Of a stretch of 6,434 nt of DNA, positions 1 to 6,434 are shown in pieces; positions within the stretch are counted from its first letter, which is position 1; every line of letters starts with the position of its first letter. The position numbers and the translations under genes are program-made. The DNA lies in NCBI GenBank assembly GCA_949957035.1, contig CATLIP010000142.1, forward strand, positions 1 through 6,434, given 5' to 3'. Below the pieces are notes generated by a model. It did no database searches, was not told the origin of the DNA, and was given only the letters and a program-made list of their open reading frames with translations. Source of the stretch: an uncultured Lachnospiraceae bacterium. Its GTDB lineage: Bacteria; Bacillota_A; Clostridia; Lachnospirales; Lachnospiraceae.

Positions 1-84
1 GTGGTTGGCGCTATCGTAATTGTTTTCGGTTTGATTCTGTGGGCATGCAGCGGCAAGCTGGACGCATTGGAAAAGGAAGATTAA
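1..84 (+). CDS. C-terminal end of a membrane protein, probably a transporter (5' truncated)
   Basis: Frame 1 is open from the window edge to a TAA at 82-84 and gives 27 residues. A hydrophobic stretch (VVGAIVIVFGLILWA) is followed by a short charged tail (KLDALEKED). This is how many polytopic secondary transporters end, such as major facilitator or sodium-symporter types: a last transmembrane helix and then a short cytoplasmic tail. The family cannot be named from so little. A GTG stands at position 1, but nothing upstream is visible, so it should not be taken as a start. The LWAC sequence loosely resembles a lipobox, but at the end of a longer protein it has no meaning. A terminator follows 6 nt after the stop, so this is the last gene of its transcription unit, and it converges on the ABC operon. 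It is real as a gene end, but its function is unassigned. Confidence 0.6.
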   Translation: MVGAIVIVFGLILWACSGKLDALEKED

Positions 85-90
85 GAATAA

Positions 91-126
91 TGGGACTGTC
101 GCTTTTCGCAGACAGCCCCATTTTTT
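91..126 (+). terminator. Rho-independent terminator, possibly bidirectional
   Basis: The stem arms TGGGACTGTC (91-100) and GACAGCCCCA (111-120) pair at nine of ten positions, and six T follow (121-126). The loop can close further through GC/GC (101-102 with 108-109). Read on the plus strand, the single mismatch is A-C. Read on the minus strand, the same position becomes a G-U wobble, so the hairpin is slightly more stable in that direction, but the T-tract there (ATTATTCTT) is interrupted. It sits between two convergent genes (stops at 84 and 136) and probably ends both transcripts, the plus-strand one more efficiently. Confidence 0.85.
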
Positions 127-135
127 AATTGAGTA

Positions 136-906
136 TTAATCCCCTTCCATCTCCTCCATCTCATGAAGTATCTCTTTATAGAACACAGCGGAATCTCCGT
201 CCTTCTTTTTGAGAATCTTTACAATCACGCCATCGTCAATAAAGAAAATCTTATCGCTGCACCTGGCAATCTTCGGGTCGTGGGTCACAAGGATAATATT
301 CTTCTTCATCTCTTTATGAATATCATCAAAGGTCTCCATAAGCCTCCTGCTGGACTTAACGTCCAGATTTCCCGTGGGCTCGTCCGCCATAATGATTTCC
401 GGATTGTTAATCAACGCCCTGCATATGGCAATCCTCTGTTTCTCCCCTCCTGACAGCTCCCGCGGCGATTTTTCAATTAACTTCTTTACCCCGAATCGTT
501 CTGCCAAAGTGCGCATCTTTTCCCGCATCTCTTTTGGGGACGCCTTGTCAAGTATCATAGGAACCATGATATTCTCCCCCACAGAGAGGCTGTCCATCAA
601 ATAAAAATCCTGGAACACAAACCCTATCTCTCTCCTGCGGATGTCTGCCAATTCATCCTTCCAAAGCTCTGATGCATCCCGCCCTTTGAAATATAATTTT
701 CCATCTGTCAAAGGCTCCATCATTCCCAATATCTTAAGAAGAGTTGTCTTGCCGCCTCCCGAACTTCCCATGATTGAGACATATTCCCCTGAATCAATGG
801 TAAGATTCAACCCTTTGAGCACCTCAATCTTTGCGTCTGGATTCTTCTTATCCTGGTTTCTGTAGTAATTCTTCACAAGCTTATCCGCTCTAATCAACTC
901 CGCCAT
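136..906 (-). CDS. ABC transporter ATP-binding protein, MacB/LolD/BceA-like
   Basis: This is a 256-residue cytoplasmic ATPase with every motif of an active ABC nucleotide-binding domain: Walker A GSSGGGKT (47-54), Q-loop Gln99 (FVFQD), signature LSGGE (151-155), Walker B IIMADE (171-176) with catalytic Glu176, D-loop NLD (180-182) and switch His209 (VTHD). The EPTGNLD wording and the length match the family that pairs with FtsX-fold permeases (LolD, MacB, FtsE, BceA). The short tail with FYKEILHEM (242-250) resembles the end of BceA-type proteins. In this family ATP hydrolysis drives movement of an extracellular domain rather than ordinary substrate passage. The start at 906 follows a purine-rich ribosome site inside the end of the permease gene. 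The two genes overlap by 13 nt, so translation is probably coupled. The substrate is unknown. Antimicrobial-peptide resistance is one family role, but no Bce-type sensor kinase or regulator lies in the window. Confidence 0.95.
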   Translation of the reverse strand: MAELIRADKLVKNYYRNQDKKNPDAKIEVLKGLNLTIDSGEYVSIMGSSGGGKTTLLKILGMMEPLTDGKLYFKGRDASELWKDELADIRRREIGFVFQDFYLMDSLSVGENIMVPMILDKASPKEMREKMRTLAERFGVKKLIEKSPRELSGGEKQRIAICRALINNPEIIMADEPTGNLDVKSSRRLMETFDDIHKEMKKNIILVTHDPKIARCSDKIFFIDDGVIVKILKKKDGDSAVFYKEILHEMEEMEGD

Positions 907-3431
907 GTTCCCCTTCCCCCTTGGATTCCTATTTTATCCAGCAAAATCTTTTTTAATATCAGGTATACTGCCGTCTGCACCAGCCAATAAATGCCCCAAA
1001 CCGGCAGCACATACAAAAGGTACCGAAGAATCTCTGAACTGGTATACATTCTTACATGAAACATCAATACGGTAAGCAGAGCCCCAAAGCCTCCGCCTGC
1101 CAGAAAGGGAATCAGAAAGAAAGGCAGCATCTCCTGCCGCAGCGTTTTTTTCAGTCTGTCCTCATGCATACCCATACAGTCCAGAAAACGGTATCTTGCC
1201 ACTATCTCGTCCATTTCAAAGCAGAATTTGATAAACAGGAGATAGATTCCGCTCATACCCACCATGACCAGCATGAATAACCATACCACCATTTTCAGGT
1301 ACCGCTCTGCCTCTCTGTCCTGTATCATTGCCCTTCTGCCGTAATAACTTATCTGCCCTTCATCCCCTGCTCTGTCGGAAAGCCAGTCCTCTACTGCCTC
1401 ATAGTCCTCTTCTGACGAGCGAATCAGGTACAGTTCCTCATTCTCATAGATTTCCTCAAAGAACTCATCCGAGAATACAACCAGATTCTGCTCTTTCCCC
1501 TCCTTACATACTCCTGTCAGTATGTCTCTTTCTTCCCCTGCAACCTTTTTCTCTGTAAACGCACTGTAGCTCCAATACTCAAGCTCTGGGCTCATGGTCT
1601 GCAGGTTCAGAGTATCTTCCGTTCCTGACCAATCCAGAAGATGTGCCTTCGCTGATACATCCTCCTGATAGACCACCCCAATCTCCTCACCCGTAAGGTT
1701 CCACGCCTTCCCTTCTTCCTGATGAACTGACCTTTTGAGATTATGATATGCCGACTCCGGGATACCAATCTGAATTGGAGGTTCAATCATAACCTGCCGT
1801 CCGTTAGAGACGGCCTTATAATCCAGCACAAAGATATCCTTGATTGCGTTGAGCACCGAAATATTTTCCGGCATAAGCGAAAATACAGTTGTCATAGGGT
1901 ATTGCTCTATCTCAAGAGAATACTGCTCCTTTAAGACTTTAAAATCCTCCCTCTCCTCAGATGTTGCCCGACAGACAAAATCATAAGGGTATTGATTCTC
2001 CAAAGCCTGAGCAGACGCATTCCCCCCATACACCGAAGCAAGCGGATACGTCACCAGAAAGGCAATCACAGTCAGCAGATAAATCTTCTTCATGTTCTGT
2101 CCAAAGCTGGTAAGAAAAGGAAACTTTTCAAATATATATCGAAAATACTTCTCCTCTTTCTTCCGGATTCCTTTCATCTGCGCTGCCTGTACGCATAACA
2201 GCACCAAAATCAGGCCAAACAGAAAGTCTATCAGCCGGTCCTCACTCTCTCCGCCTCCCCTTCCTGCCAACTGACCAAGACTCCATACCATACAGGCAAG
2301 CCCTACCGCCCCCAAGACCCATCCAACCGCCCCGGGTATGCGATTCTTCTTGGGCGCAAGAAGCCCTGACGCAGACCAGCGCATATGGTCGTAGACATGG
2401 GAATTGACCGCCGCCGCAATCAAAGCCGCCACTGCAAACACCGCCCACATAGCAAGATAGGTGGTAATGGGCAGCCCCTTTACGGAGAGCGGGAACCTGT
2501 GGCCAAGAGCGCCGGCAAGCATATGGAAGGCTGCATTGCCGGCAAACGTGCCAATCACCCCGGAACACAAAAGACATCCCACATATTCCATAAACATGAT
2601 AGAGCGCAGGGATTTGCTTCGGATACCGAGAACCACCAGCATATTTTCTTCCCGCATCTTATTGCGGATATAATAGGAAAAGGAAAGTCCCATGAGCACC
2701 GCATTGATTATCAGCCCCATCCACACAGCGTTTAGAAGGATTTTCTGAGTCTGTCCTCCTGTGACCGCCTCCAGAGTATGATACTCCATAAATGCATGGC
2801 GAAGGGAAAAGACCAGAAACAAAAAGAGCATCAAAAAAGAGCTGGTAAGTATCAGCATCACATAGTTTCTGAGATGAAACCTGACATTCTTTATAATCAT
2901 TTTATAATAATCCCGGCTGTACCTTCCGGGGAAATATAATCTTCTTTTCCGTTCGTTCCTCTCAGATCTTTCACGCTCTTTATTGAGACGCGCCGCCATA
3001 AGAATCTCATCCCGCTGTTCTACATACTGTCCAAACACATACTCCGCCAGACAGAGAATCGGGAAAATGTAGGTCCAGGTCATTGGCGCAAGGGGAGCGA
3101 ATATTATCACTGCCGCAGTATAAATAAATTCACACCAGCGGACCACCCCATATGCCGATTTGAGCTGCTTTCCCATAAGCCGGCCTGCAGCATAAATACC
3201 GGCGAATACGGCCGCCGCCAGCGGCAGGAAAAACAGATAATAGGACGCCACCATATCCGGCGCCCCTTCCGTCATATTCACAATGCCTCCTGCATCTTTT
3301 ACCATCCGAATATATCTTGGCAGGCAGTAACTCTTCCCGTCGCAATCAATCCAGGGAAACCAGATGGCGGCAAAGAGAAGAGTATAGACCAGAATGGAAA
3401 TTACCTGGTATATTTTGCCTAATCTTTTCAT
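894..3431 (-). CDS. ABC transporter permease, FtsX/BceB-like, with extra N-terminal membrane module
   Basis: The 845-residue protein has a hydrophobicity pattern that fits a BceB-type core. Core helices lie at about 190-210, 232-254, 278-300, 321-343, 366-389, 399-417 and 449-468. A large extracellular domain (about 469-710) follows, then helices at about 711-736, 768-793 and 801-827. Basic loops fall on the cytoplasmic side throughout, as the positive-inside rule predicts. Two similar cytoplasmic stretches (MREENMLVVLGIRSKSLRS near 259-277 and EIVARYRFLDCMGMHEDRL near 742-760) sit where the two FtsX-domain coupling regions should be. Ahead of this core are about 145 residues with some four more helices (about 7-27, 61-82, 97-117, 119-136) and a very basic linker (148-165). 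That makes it longer than the roughly 650 residues usual for BceB. The ATG at 3431 has GAGG 6 nt upstream. It is transcribed after the aminopeptidase and overlaps its ATPase partner. It probably acts in peptide-antibiotic sensing or resistance, lipid/lipoprotein work, or an unknown role; the substrate cannot be told. Confidence 0.9.
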   Translation of the reverse strand: MKRLGKIYQVISILVYTLLFAAIWFPWIDCDGKSYCLPRYIRMVKDAGGIVNMTEGAPDMVASYYLFFLPLAAAVFAGIYAAGRLMGKQLKSAYGVVRWCEFIYTAAVIIFAPLAPMTWTYIFPILCLAEYVFGQYVEQRDEILMAARLNKERERSERNERKRRLYFPGRYSRDYYKMIIKNVRFHLRNYVMLILTSSFLMLFLFLVFSLRHAFMEYHTLEAVTGGQTQKILLNAVWMGLIINAVLMGLSFSYYIRNKMREENMLVVLGIRSKSLRSIMFMEYVGCLLCSGVIGTFAGNAAFHMLAGALGHRFPLSVKGLPITTYLAMWAVFAVAALIAAAVNSHVYDHMRWSASGLLAPKKNRIPGAVGWVLGAVGLACMVWSLGQLAGRGGGESEDRLIDFLFGLILVLLCVQAAQMKGIRKKEEKYFRYIFEKFPFLTSFGQNMKKIYLLTVIAFLVTYPLASVYGGNASAQALENQYPYDFVCRATSEEREDFKVLKEQYSLEIEQYPMTTVFSLMPENISVLNAIKDIFVLDYKAVSNGRQVMIEPPIQIGIPESAYHNLKRSVHQEEGKAWNLTGEEIGVVYQEDVSAKAHLLDWSGTEDTLNLQTMSPELEYWSYSAFTEKKVAGEERDILTGVCKEGKEQNLVVFSDEFFEEIYENEELYLIRSSEEDYEAVEDWLSDRAGDEGQISYYGRRAMIQDREAERYLKMVVWLFMLVMVGMSGIYLLFIKFCFEMDEIVARYRFLDCMGMHEDRLKKTLRQEMLPFFLIPFLAGGGFGALLTVLMFHVRMYTSSEILRYLLYVLPVWGIYWLVQTAVYLILKKILLDKIGIQGGRGTWRS
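910..922 (-). promoter_or_regulatory. Ribosome binding site of the ABC ATPase inside the permease 3' end
   Basis: Reading the minus strand, AAGGGGGAAGGGG ends 3 nt before the ATG at 906-904. Its first G-run (920-916) lies 9 nt from the start, the more usual spacing. It is embedded in the last codons of the permease, whose stop (896-894) lies beyond the ATPase start. This supports coupled production of the two partners. Confidence 0.65.
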
Positions 3432-3495
3432 TCACTTCCTCACTTTCCATTTTCATAAGGTCCACCGTCTTACAGGCATGCTCCTTCGCAACTCA

Positions 3496-5283
3496 TTAGA
3501 CAGGCCTTGTATACCCCTTAAGCCACTCCCTTTCTTCCTCCGTAAGATGCGGTCCTATCTTCTCATAGACCTGCTCATGGTAATGATTCAGCCATTCTCT
3601 CTCGTCCCGGCTCATCTCCTCCGGGTCGATTCCGTCTAAATCGATAGGAGCAAATGTAATAGTCTCGAAATACATAAACTGTCCGTACTTATTCTTCACA
3701 CCTTTTCTAACCACAAACTCATTCTCAATACGGATACCGAACTGCCCGTCCTCATAAATCCCCGGCTCGTCGGTAATCACCATGCCCTCCTCAAGCCGGT
3801 GATGCTCGTTCTTGCCCGGCACCACATACCAGCGGAATCCTGTCGGAGGCTCATGAACATTGGCAAGATAGCCCACGCCATGTCCCGTACCGCACTGGTA
3901 ATCCAAATCCAAATCCCAGATGGGGCCTCTCGCCAGCACATCCAGATTATAACCATAACATCCATAGAGAAAACGTGCCCTTGACAGGCGCATCATGGCC
4001 CTTACGACGGCTGTAAAATACCGCTTCATCTGAGCGTCAACCGAACCAAGAATAAAAGTTCTGGTAATATCGGTAGACCCCTCATAATAGCCGCCGCCTG
4101 TATCATTTAAGAAAAAGGCGCCGGAAGACAACTCCACATCCGTCTCCTCAGACGGAGAATAGTGCATCATGGCCGCATGGTCCGCAAATGCGCACAGAGG
4201 CTCAAAGCTGTCCCGGATATACCCCTCCTGAGCCGCACGAAATTCCGTAAGCCTCTCGGCAGAACTAAGCTCAGTAATCTTCTCCTTGTCATAGCGGGTC
4301 TTAATAAAATGCATGAACTTCGTGACAGCCACGCCGTCCTTGATATGGGCTTTACGGATATTCTCAAGCTCAACCTCATTCTTCATGGCTTTCATAAGAA
4401 TCGTCGGATTGGCGGCTTCCACAATCTTACAGGGAATATTCTTATAGAGGGCATAATTCATCTTCATGGGGTCGATGAGCACAGTCTGAGAAGCGTCCAT
4501 CTTCTTTACGTCCTCATAGATTCCGTTATAGGGATGAATCCTCACCTGATTCTTTTGAAACTCCTCACGGATACGCTCATTAAGCTTAGAGTCGTCCACA
4601 TACAGCTCCACAGTATCCCGATTCACAATGGCATAAGAAAGCAGAAGCGGAAAGAAGTCAATATCGTCCCCACGAACATTCAAAAGCCAGCATACATCGT
4701 CCAGGGATGCAATAATGTGTGAATCGGCCCCATACTCTTCCATGGCCTTACGCACACGCTTAAGCTTTGACGCAGTACTCTCGCCGGAATATTTTTCCTC
4801 CAGGAAAAACGCCGGCTTGTCCGAAAGAGGCGGACGATCCTCCCAGATATGGTCAATCAGGTCAACGGAATAATGAATACGGATATTCTTTTTCGACAAT
4901 TCCTCCTCATATTCCTGTCCCTCTCCCATAGACAATACCCGTCCGTCAAAAGCCACCGTTCCTCCCTCGGGAACGCAATCGCACAAATATTCTGTAATTG
5001 TCGGCGTGTCTCCTACAAACATCTTCATCAGCCGGATTTTACTCCCCTTCAGTTCATTCTCCGCCTGAAAGAAATATCTTCCGTCCGTCCAGAGTCCCCC
5101 GTCGTCTCCGGTAATGACTACCGTTCCGTAAGACCCGCTGAATCCCGAAATGTACTTTCTTGCTTTAAAATGCTCCCCCACATATTCACTCTGGTGAAAA
5201 TCGGCAGTCGGCACAACATAGGCGTCAATTCCTTTCTCTGTCATGAGTGACCGAAGCGCCTGAATCCTCTCTGCTACGTTCAT
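3496..5283 (-). CDS. Xaa-Pro aminopeptidase (aminopeptidase P, M24B), long three-domain form
   Basis: This predicted cytoplasmic dinuclear-metal peptidase releases the N-terminal residue from peptides with proline in second position. It has 595 residues. A creatinase-like N-terminal domain (about 6-134) and a second one (about 137-296) precede the pita-bread M24 catalytic domain (about 307-525). A C-terminal domain (about 533-595, with FETITFAPIDLDGID and EWLNHYH) is typical of the long form also found in eukaryotes (human XPNPEP1), not the roughly 440-residue E. coli PepP. All five metal ligands are present: Asp394, Asp405 (11 apart), His468 in GTGHGVG, Glu506 in TDEPG and Glu520 in RIENE. 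His477 (NVHEPP) and His374 (MMHYSP) match conserved active-site histidines. The ATG at 5283 is chosen because AGGAGG lies 8 nt upstream. An in-frame ATG at 5367 would add 28 residues, lacks a ribosome site and runs through the promoter region. It appears to be the first gene of an operon with the ABC transporter 64 bp downstream. Confidence 0.95.
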   Translation of the reverse strand: MNVAERIQALRSLMTEKGIDAYVVPTADFHQSEYVGEHFKARKYISGFSGSYGTVVITGDDGGLWTDGRYFFQAENELKGSKIRLMKMFVGDTPTITEYLCDCVPEGGTVAFDGRVLSMGEGQEYEEELSKKNIRIHYSVDLIDHIWEDRPPLSDKPAFFLEEKYSGESTASKLKRVRKAMEEYGADSHIIASLDDVCWLLNVRGDDIDFFPLLLSYAIVNRDTVELYVDDSKLNERIREEFQKNQVRIHPYNGIYEDVKKMDASQTVLIDPMKMNYALYKNIPCKIVEAANPTILMKAMKNEVELENIRKAHIKDGVAVTKFMHFIKTRYDKEKITELSSAERLTEFRAAQEGYIRDSFEPLCAFADHAAMMHYSPSEETDVELSSGAFFLNDTGGGYYEGSTDITRTFILGSVDAQMKRYFTAVVRAMMRLSRARFLYGCYGYNLDVLARGPIWDLDLDYQCGTGHGVGYLANVHEPPTGFRWYVVPGKNEHHRLEEGMVITDEPGIYEDGQFGIRIENEFVVRKGVKNKYGQFMYFETITFAPIDLDGIDPEEMSRDEREWLNHYHEQVYEKIGPHLTEEEREWLKGYTRPV

Positions 5284-5291
5284 AATCCAAA

Positions 5292-5297
5292 CCTCCT
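5292..5297 (-). promoter_or_regulatory. Ribosome binding site fixing the aminopeptidase start
   Basis: On the minus strand a perfect AGGAGG lies 8 nt before the ATG at 5283-5281. It decides the start against the longer in-frame alternative at 5367, which has no comparable site. Confidence 0.85.
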
Positions 5298-5309
5298 CAG
5301 ATAAAAAAT

Positions 5310-5338
5310 AGTATATTAATAATGTAACATAATCTGAA
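5310..5338 (-). promoter_or_regulatory. Putative sigma-A promoter for the aminopeptidase-ABC operon
   Basis: Reading the minus strand, TTCAGA (5338-5333) and TATACT (5315-5310) are separated by 17 nt. They match the -35 and -10 consensus at four and five of six positions. Transcription would start near 5303, leaving a leader of about 20 nt that just holds the ribosome site. An alternative overlapping promoter on the same strand is TTGTAC (5349-5344), 17 nt, TACATT (5326-5321), with a TG one base before the -10. Its leader would be about 30 nt. Which one is used cannot be told by reading. Confidence 0.5.
5319..5333. promoter_or_regulatory. Imperfect palindrome overlapping the operon promoter (possible operator)
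   Basis: ATAATGTAACATAAT is symmetric about A5326 at six of seven paired positions. It lies between the -35 and -10 elements of the predicted aminopeptidase promoter, where a repressor could act. The surrounding DNA is very AT-rich, so chance symmetry is a serious alternative, and no regulator gene is in the window. Confidence 0.25.
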
Positions 5339-5358
5339 CTAAAGTACAATTTTTTATC

Positions 5359-5387
5359 TTGATTCAAAAAAGAAATTATGCTATGAT
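5359..5387 (+). promoter_or_regulatory. Extended -10 sigma-A promoter for the MATE gene
   Basis: TTGATT (5359-5364) and TATGAT (5382-5387) are 17 nt apart, and TG at 5379-5380 gives an extended -10 (TGCTATGAT). The initiation site would be near 5394, with a leader of about 33 nt before the ATG at 5427. This is the best promoter in the window. The imperfect inverted repeat AAATTATGCTATGATTT (5373-5389) overlaps the -10. Six of its eight pairs are Watson-Crick and two are G-T, so it could be a regulator site, but AT-richness makes this weak. Confidence 0.7.
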
Positions 5388-5415
5388 TTGTCGTAAACTC
5401 TTACATACAATAGTT

Positions 5416-5421
5416 GAGGTG
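5416..5421 (+). promoter_or_regulatory. Ribosome binding site of the MATE gene
   Basis: GAGGTG lies 5 nt before the ATG at 5427-5429 and supports that start codon. Confidence 0.8.
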
Positions 5422-5426
5422 AAATT

Positions 5427-6434
5427 ATGGCAGCTCACATAAAAAATATGACTGAGGGTAAGCCCGCTTCCCTGATTTTCGCATTCGCTCTCCCCCTGAT
5501 GGTAGGCAATGTATTTCAACAACTGTATACCGTTGTAGACACCATGGTTGTGGGAAAAGCGCTGGGTGTCGGCGCTCTTGCCGCTCTGGGCGCCGCCGAC
5601 TGGCTCAACTGGATGATGCTTGGAATCATTCAGGGATTTACTCAAGGCTTCGGTATCCTGATGGCACAGGAATTTGGCGCAGGCAGATACGAAAACCTCC
5701 GCAAGTCCGTCGGAAGCTCTGCCGTACTGTCCCTCCTGTCTTCTATCATACTGCTGTTGGCCGGACAGCTTTTAGCCCGCCCGGTCTTAAACCTTCTTCA
5801 AACACCCCCGGAGATTCTCCACGATACCCTGCTGTACCTGCGCATCATGTACCTTGGAGTCCCGGTGGTCATGGCATATAACCTGCTGGCATCAATCCTG
5901 CGCTCCCTTGGAGACGGTAAGACTCCCCTAAACGCTATGATTGTCGCCGCTGTCACCAACATCGGGCTGGATCTTCTGTTCGTTCTGGTCTTCGGGTTCG
6001 GAATCGCAGGAGCCGCTGTCGCAACCTTAATCGCCCAGCTAATCTCCAGCTTATTCTGCCTGTACCATATCCGTAAAATCGAGTTGTTAACCTTCACATC
6101 CTCTGATTTTCGTATGACAGACCGGCGGCTCCCCTTACGCCTTCTGATGCTGGGGTTTCCTATGGCATTTCAGAATGCGATTATATCTGTAGGAGGCATG
6201 ATTGTTCAGTTCGTGGTAAATGGCTTCGGCGTAATTTTTATTGCCGGATTCACCGCCACCAACAAACTCTATGGTGTATTGGAAGTCGCAGCCACCTCCT
6301 ACGGCTATTCCATGGTCACGTATGCCGGCCAGAATCTTGGAGCCGGAAGAACAGACCGCATCCGCAAAGGAGTAAAGTCTGCCCTCCTGATTGCTCTATT
6401 GACTTCCCTGGTGATTACCCTGCTGATGCTGTTT
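5427..6434 (+). CDS. MATE family efflux transporter (3' truncated by window end)
   Basis: The frame is open from ATG at 5427 to the last base of the window and gives 336 residues. Family members usually have about 450, so roughly the last 110 residues, with the final helices, lie outside. MATE proteins are inner-membrane antiporters that use a sodium or proton gradient to export cationic drugs, dyes or metabolites. Family marks include the N-terminus MTEGKP followed by helix 1 with FQQLYTVVDTMVVG (29-43), where Asp38 is the conserved acidic residue. The motif RSLGDGKTP (159-167) is also present. The half-repeat pair QEFGAGR (81-87) and GQNLGAGR (301-308) reflects the internal duplication of the two lobes. 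It has its own promoter and is transcribed away from the aminopeptidase-ABC operon. The substrate cannot be predicted. No frameshift or missing key residue is visible in the part present. Confidence 0.95.
   Translation, partial: MAAHIKNMTEGKPASLIFAFALPLMVGNVFQQLYTVVDTMVVGKALGVGALAALGAADWLNWMMLGIIQGFTQGFGILMAQEFGAGRYENLRKSVGSSAVLSLLSSIILLLAGQLLARPVLNLLQTPPEILHDTLLYLRIMYLGVPVVMAYNLLASILRSLGDGKTPLNAMIVAAVTNIGLDLLFVLVFGFGIAGAAVATLIAQLISSLFCLYHIRKIELLTFTSSDFRMTDRRLPLRLLMLGFPMAFQNAIISVGGMIVQFVVNGFGVIFIAGFTATNKLYGVLEVAATSYGYSMVTYAGQNLGAGRTDRIRKGVKSALLIALLTSLVITLLMLF

Noticed and set aside
2242..2577. Minus-strand open frame of 111 codons inside the permease in another frame
   Set aside because: Its composition is rich in Cys, Arg and Gly, typical of an out-of-frame reading. 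The permease frame there encodes well-formed membrane helices.
3470..3496. Tiny minus-strand frame MSCEGACL starting on the aminopeptidase stop (TAATG), and a further tiny frame MPVRRWTL just after it
   Set aside because: These are eight-residue frames in the 64-bp gap. The second has GGAG only 1 nt from its ATG, too close to work well. Nothing distinguishes them from chance, though an overlapping TAATG could allow reinitiation.
4162..4722. Plus-strand open frame of 186 codons antisense to the aminopeptidase
   Set aside because: It lies wholly inside a gene with all catalytic residues intact. It has no ribosome site, and its translation shows no recognisable domain and is rich in His, Leu and Ile as expected of an antisense shadow.
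5284..5367. Upstream in-frame ATG at 5367 that would lengthen the aminopeptidase by 28 residues to 623
   Set aside because: It has no ribosome site, the added residues do not look like the start of the family's first domain, and the extension would run through the predicted promoters. The ATG at 5283 has a perfect AGGAGG 8 nt upstream.
5284..5426. Possible riboswitch or attenuator in the divergent spacer
   Set aside because: Predicted leaders are only about 20 to 35 nt and form no terminator-like hairpin, too short for a known riboswitch class.
5376..5645. Minus-strand open frame of 89 codons antisense to the MATE start
   Set aside because: It overlaps the MATE promoter, ribosome site and conserved first helices, with no signals of its own.

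Overview
The window looks like chromosomal DNA of a Clostridia-class Firmicute, most likely Lachnospiraceae. The grounds are the base composition (near half G+C by eye, with AT-rich intergenic spacers), strong purine-rich Shine-Dalgarno sites, a BceAB-like ABC transporter, a long three-domain aminopeptidase P, and a MATE protein whose N-terminus resembles those of gut Clostridia. This is family-level judgement, not a database match.

Layout from left to right. Bases 1-84 hold the 3' end of a plus-strand gene for a membrane protein, followed by a rho-independent terminator (91-126). Three minus-strand genes then fill 136-5283 and appear to form one operon, transcribed from right to left. First is a long-form Xaa-Pro aminopeptidase (3496-5283). 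After 64 bp with no visible terminator comes an 845-residue FtsX/BceB-like ABC permease (894-3431). Its partner ATPase (136-906) overlaps the permease by 13 nt. A 143-bp AT-rich divergent promoter region (5284-5426) separates this operon from a plus-strand MATE efflux transporter (5427 onward), which is cut by the window edge.

How the genes work together: the permease and ATPase almost certainly form one membrane complex of the MacB/BceAB mechanotransmission type. The permease has the 10-helix BceB-like topology with a large extracellular domain between helices 7 and 8, plus an extra N-terminal module of about four helices. The aminopeptidase removes N-terminal residues in front of proline. 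Its place in the same transcription unit may be simple co-transcription or a peptide-related link; the sequence cannot decide. The MATE gene is probably a separate drug or metabolite exporter with its own strong extended -10 promoter.

Most of the window is ordinary. The points most worth a second look are the N-terminally extended permease, the aminopeptidase-transporter gene order, and the absence of a two-component system beside a Bce-like transporter. There is no sign of mobile elements, CRISPR, tRNA or rRNA genes. No stretch over 300 bp lacks a gene.
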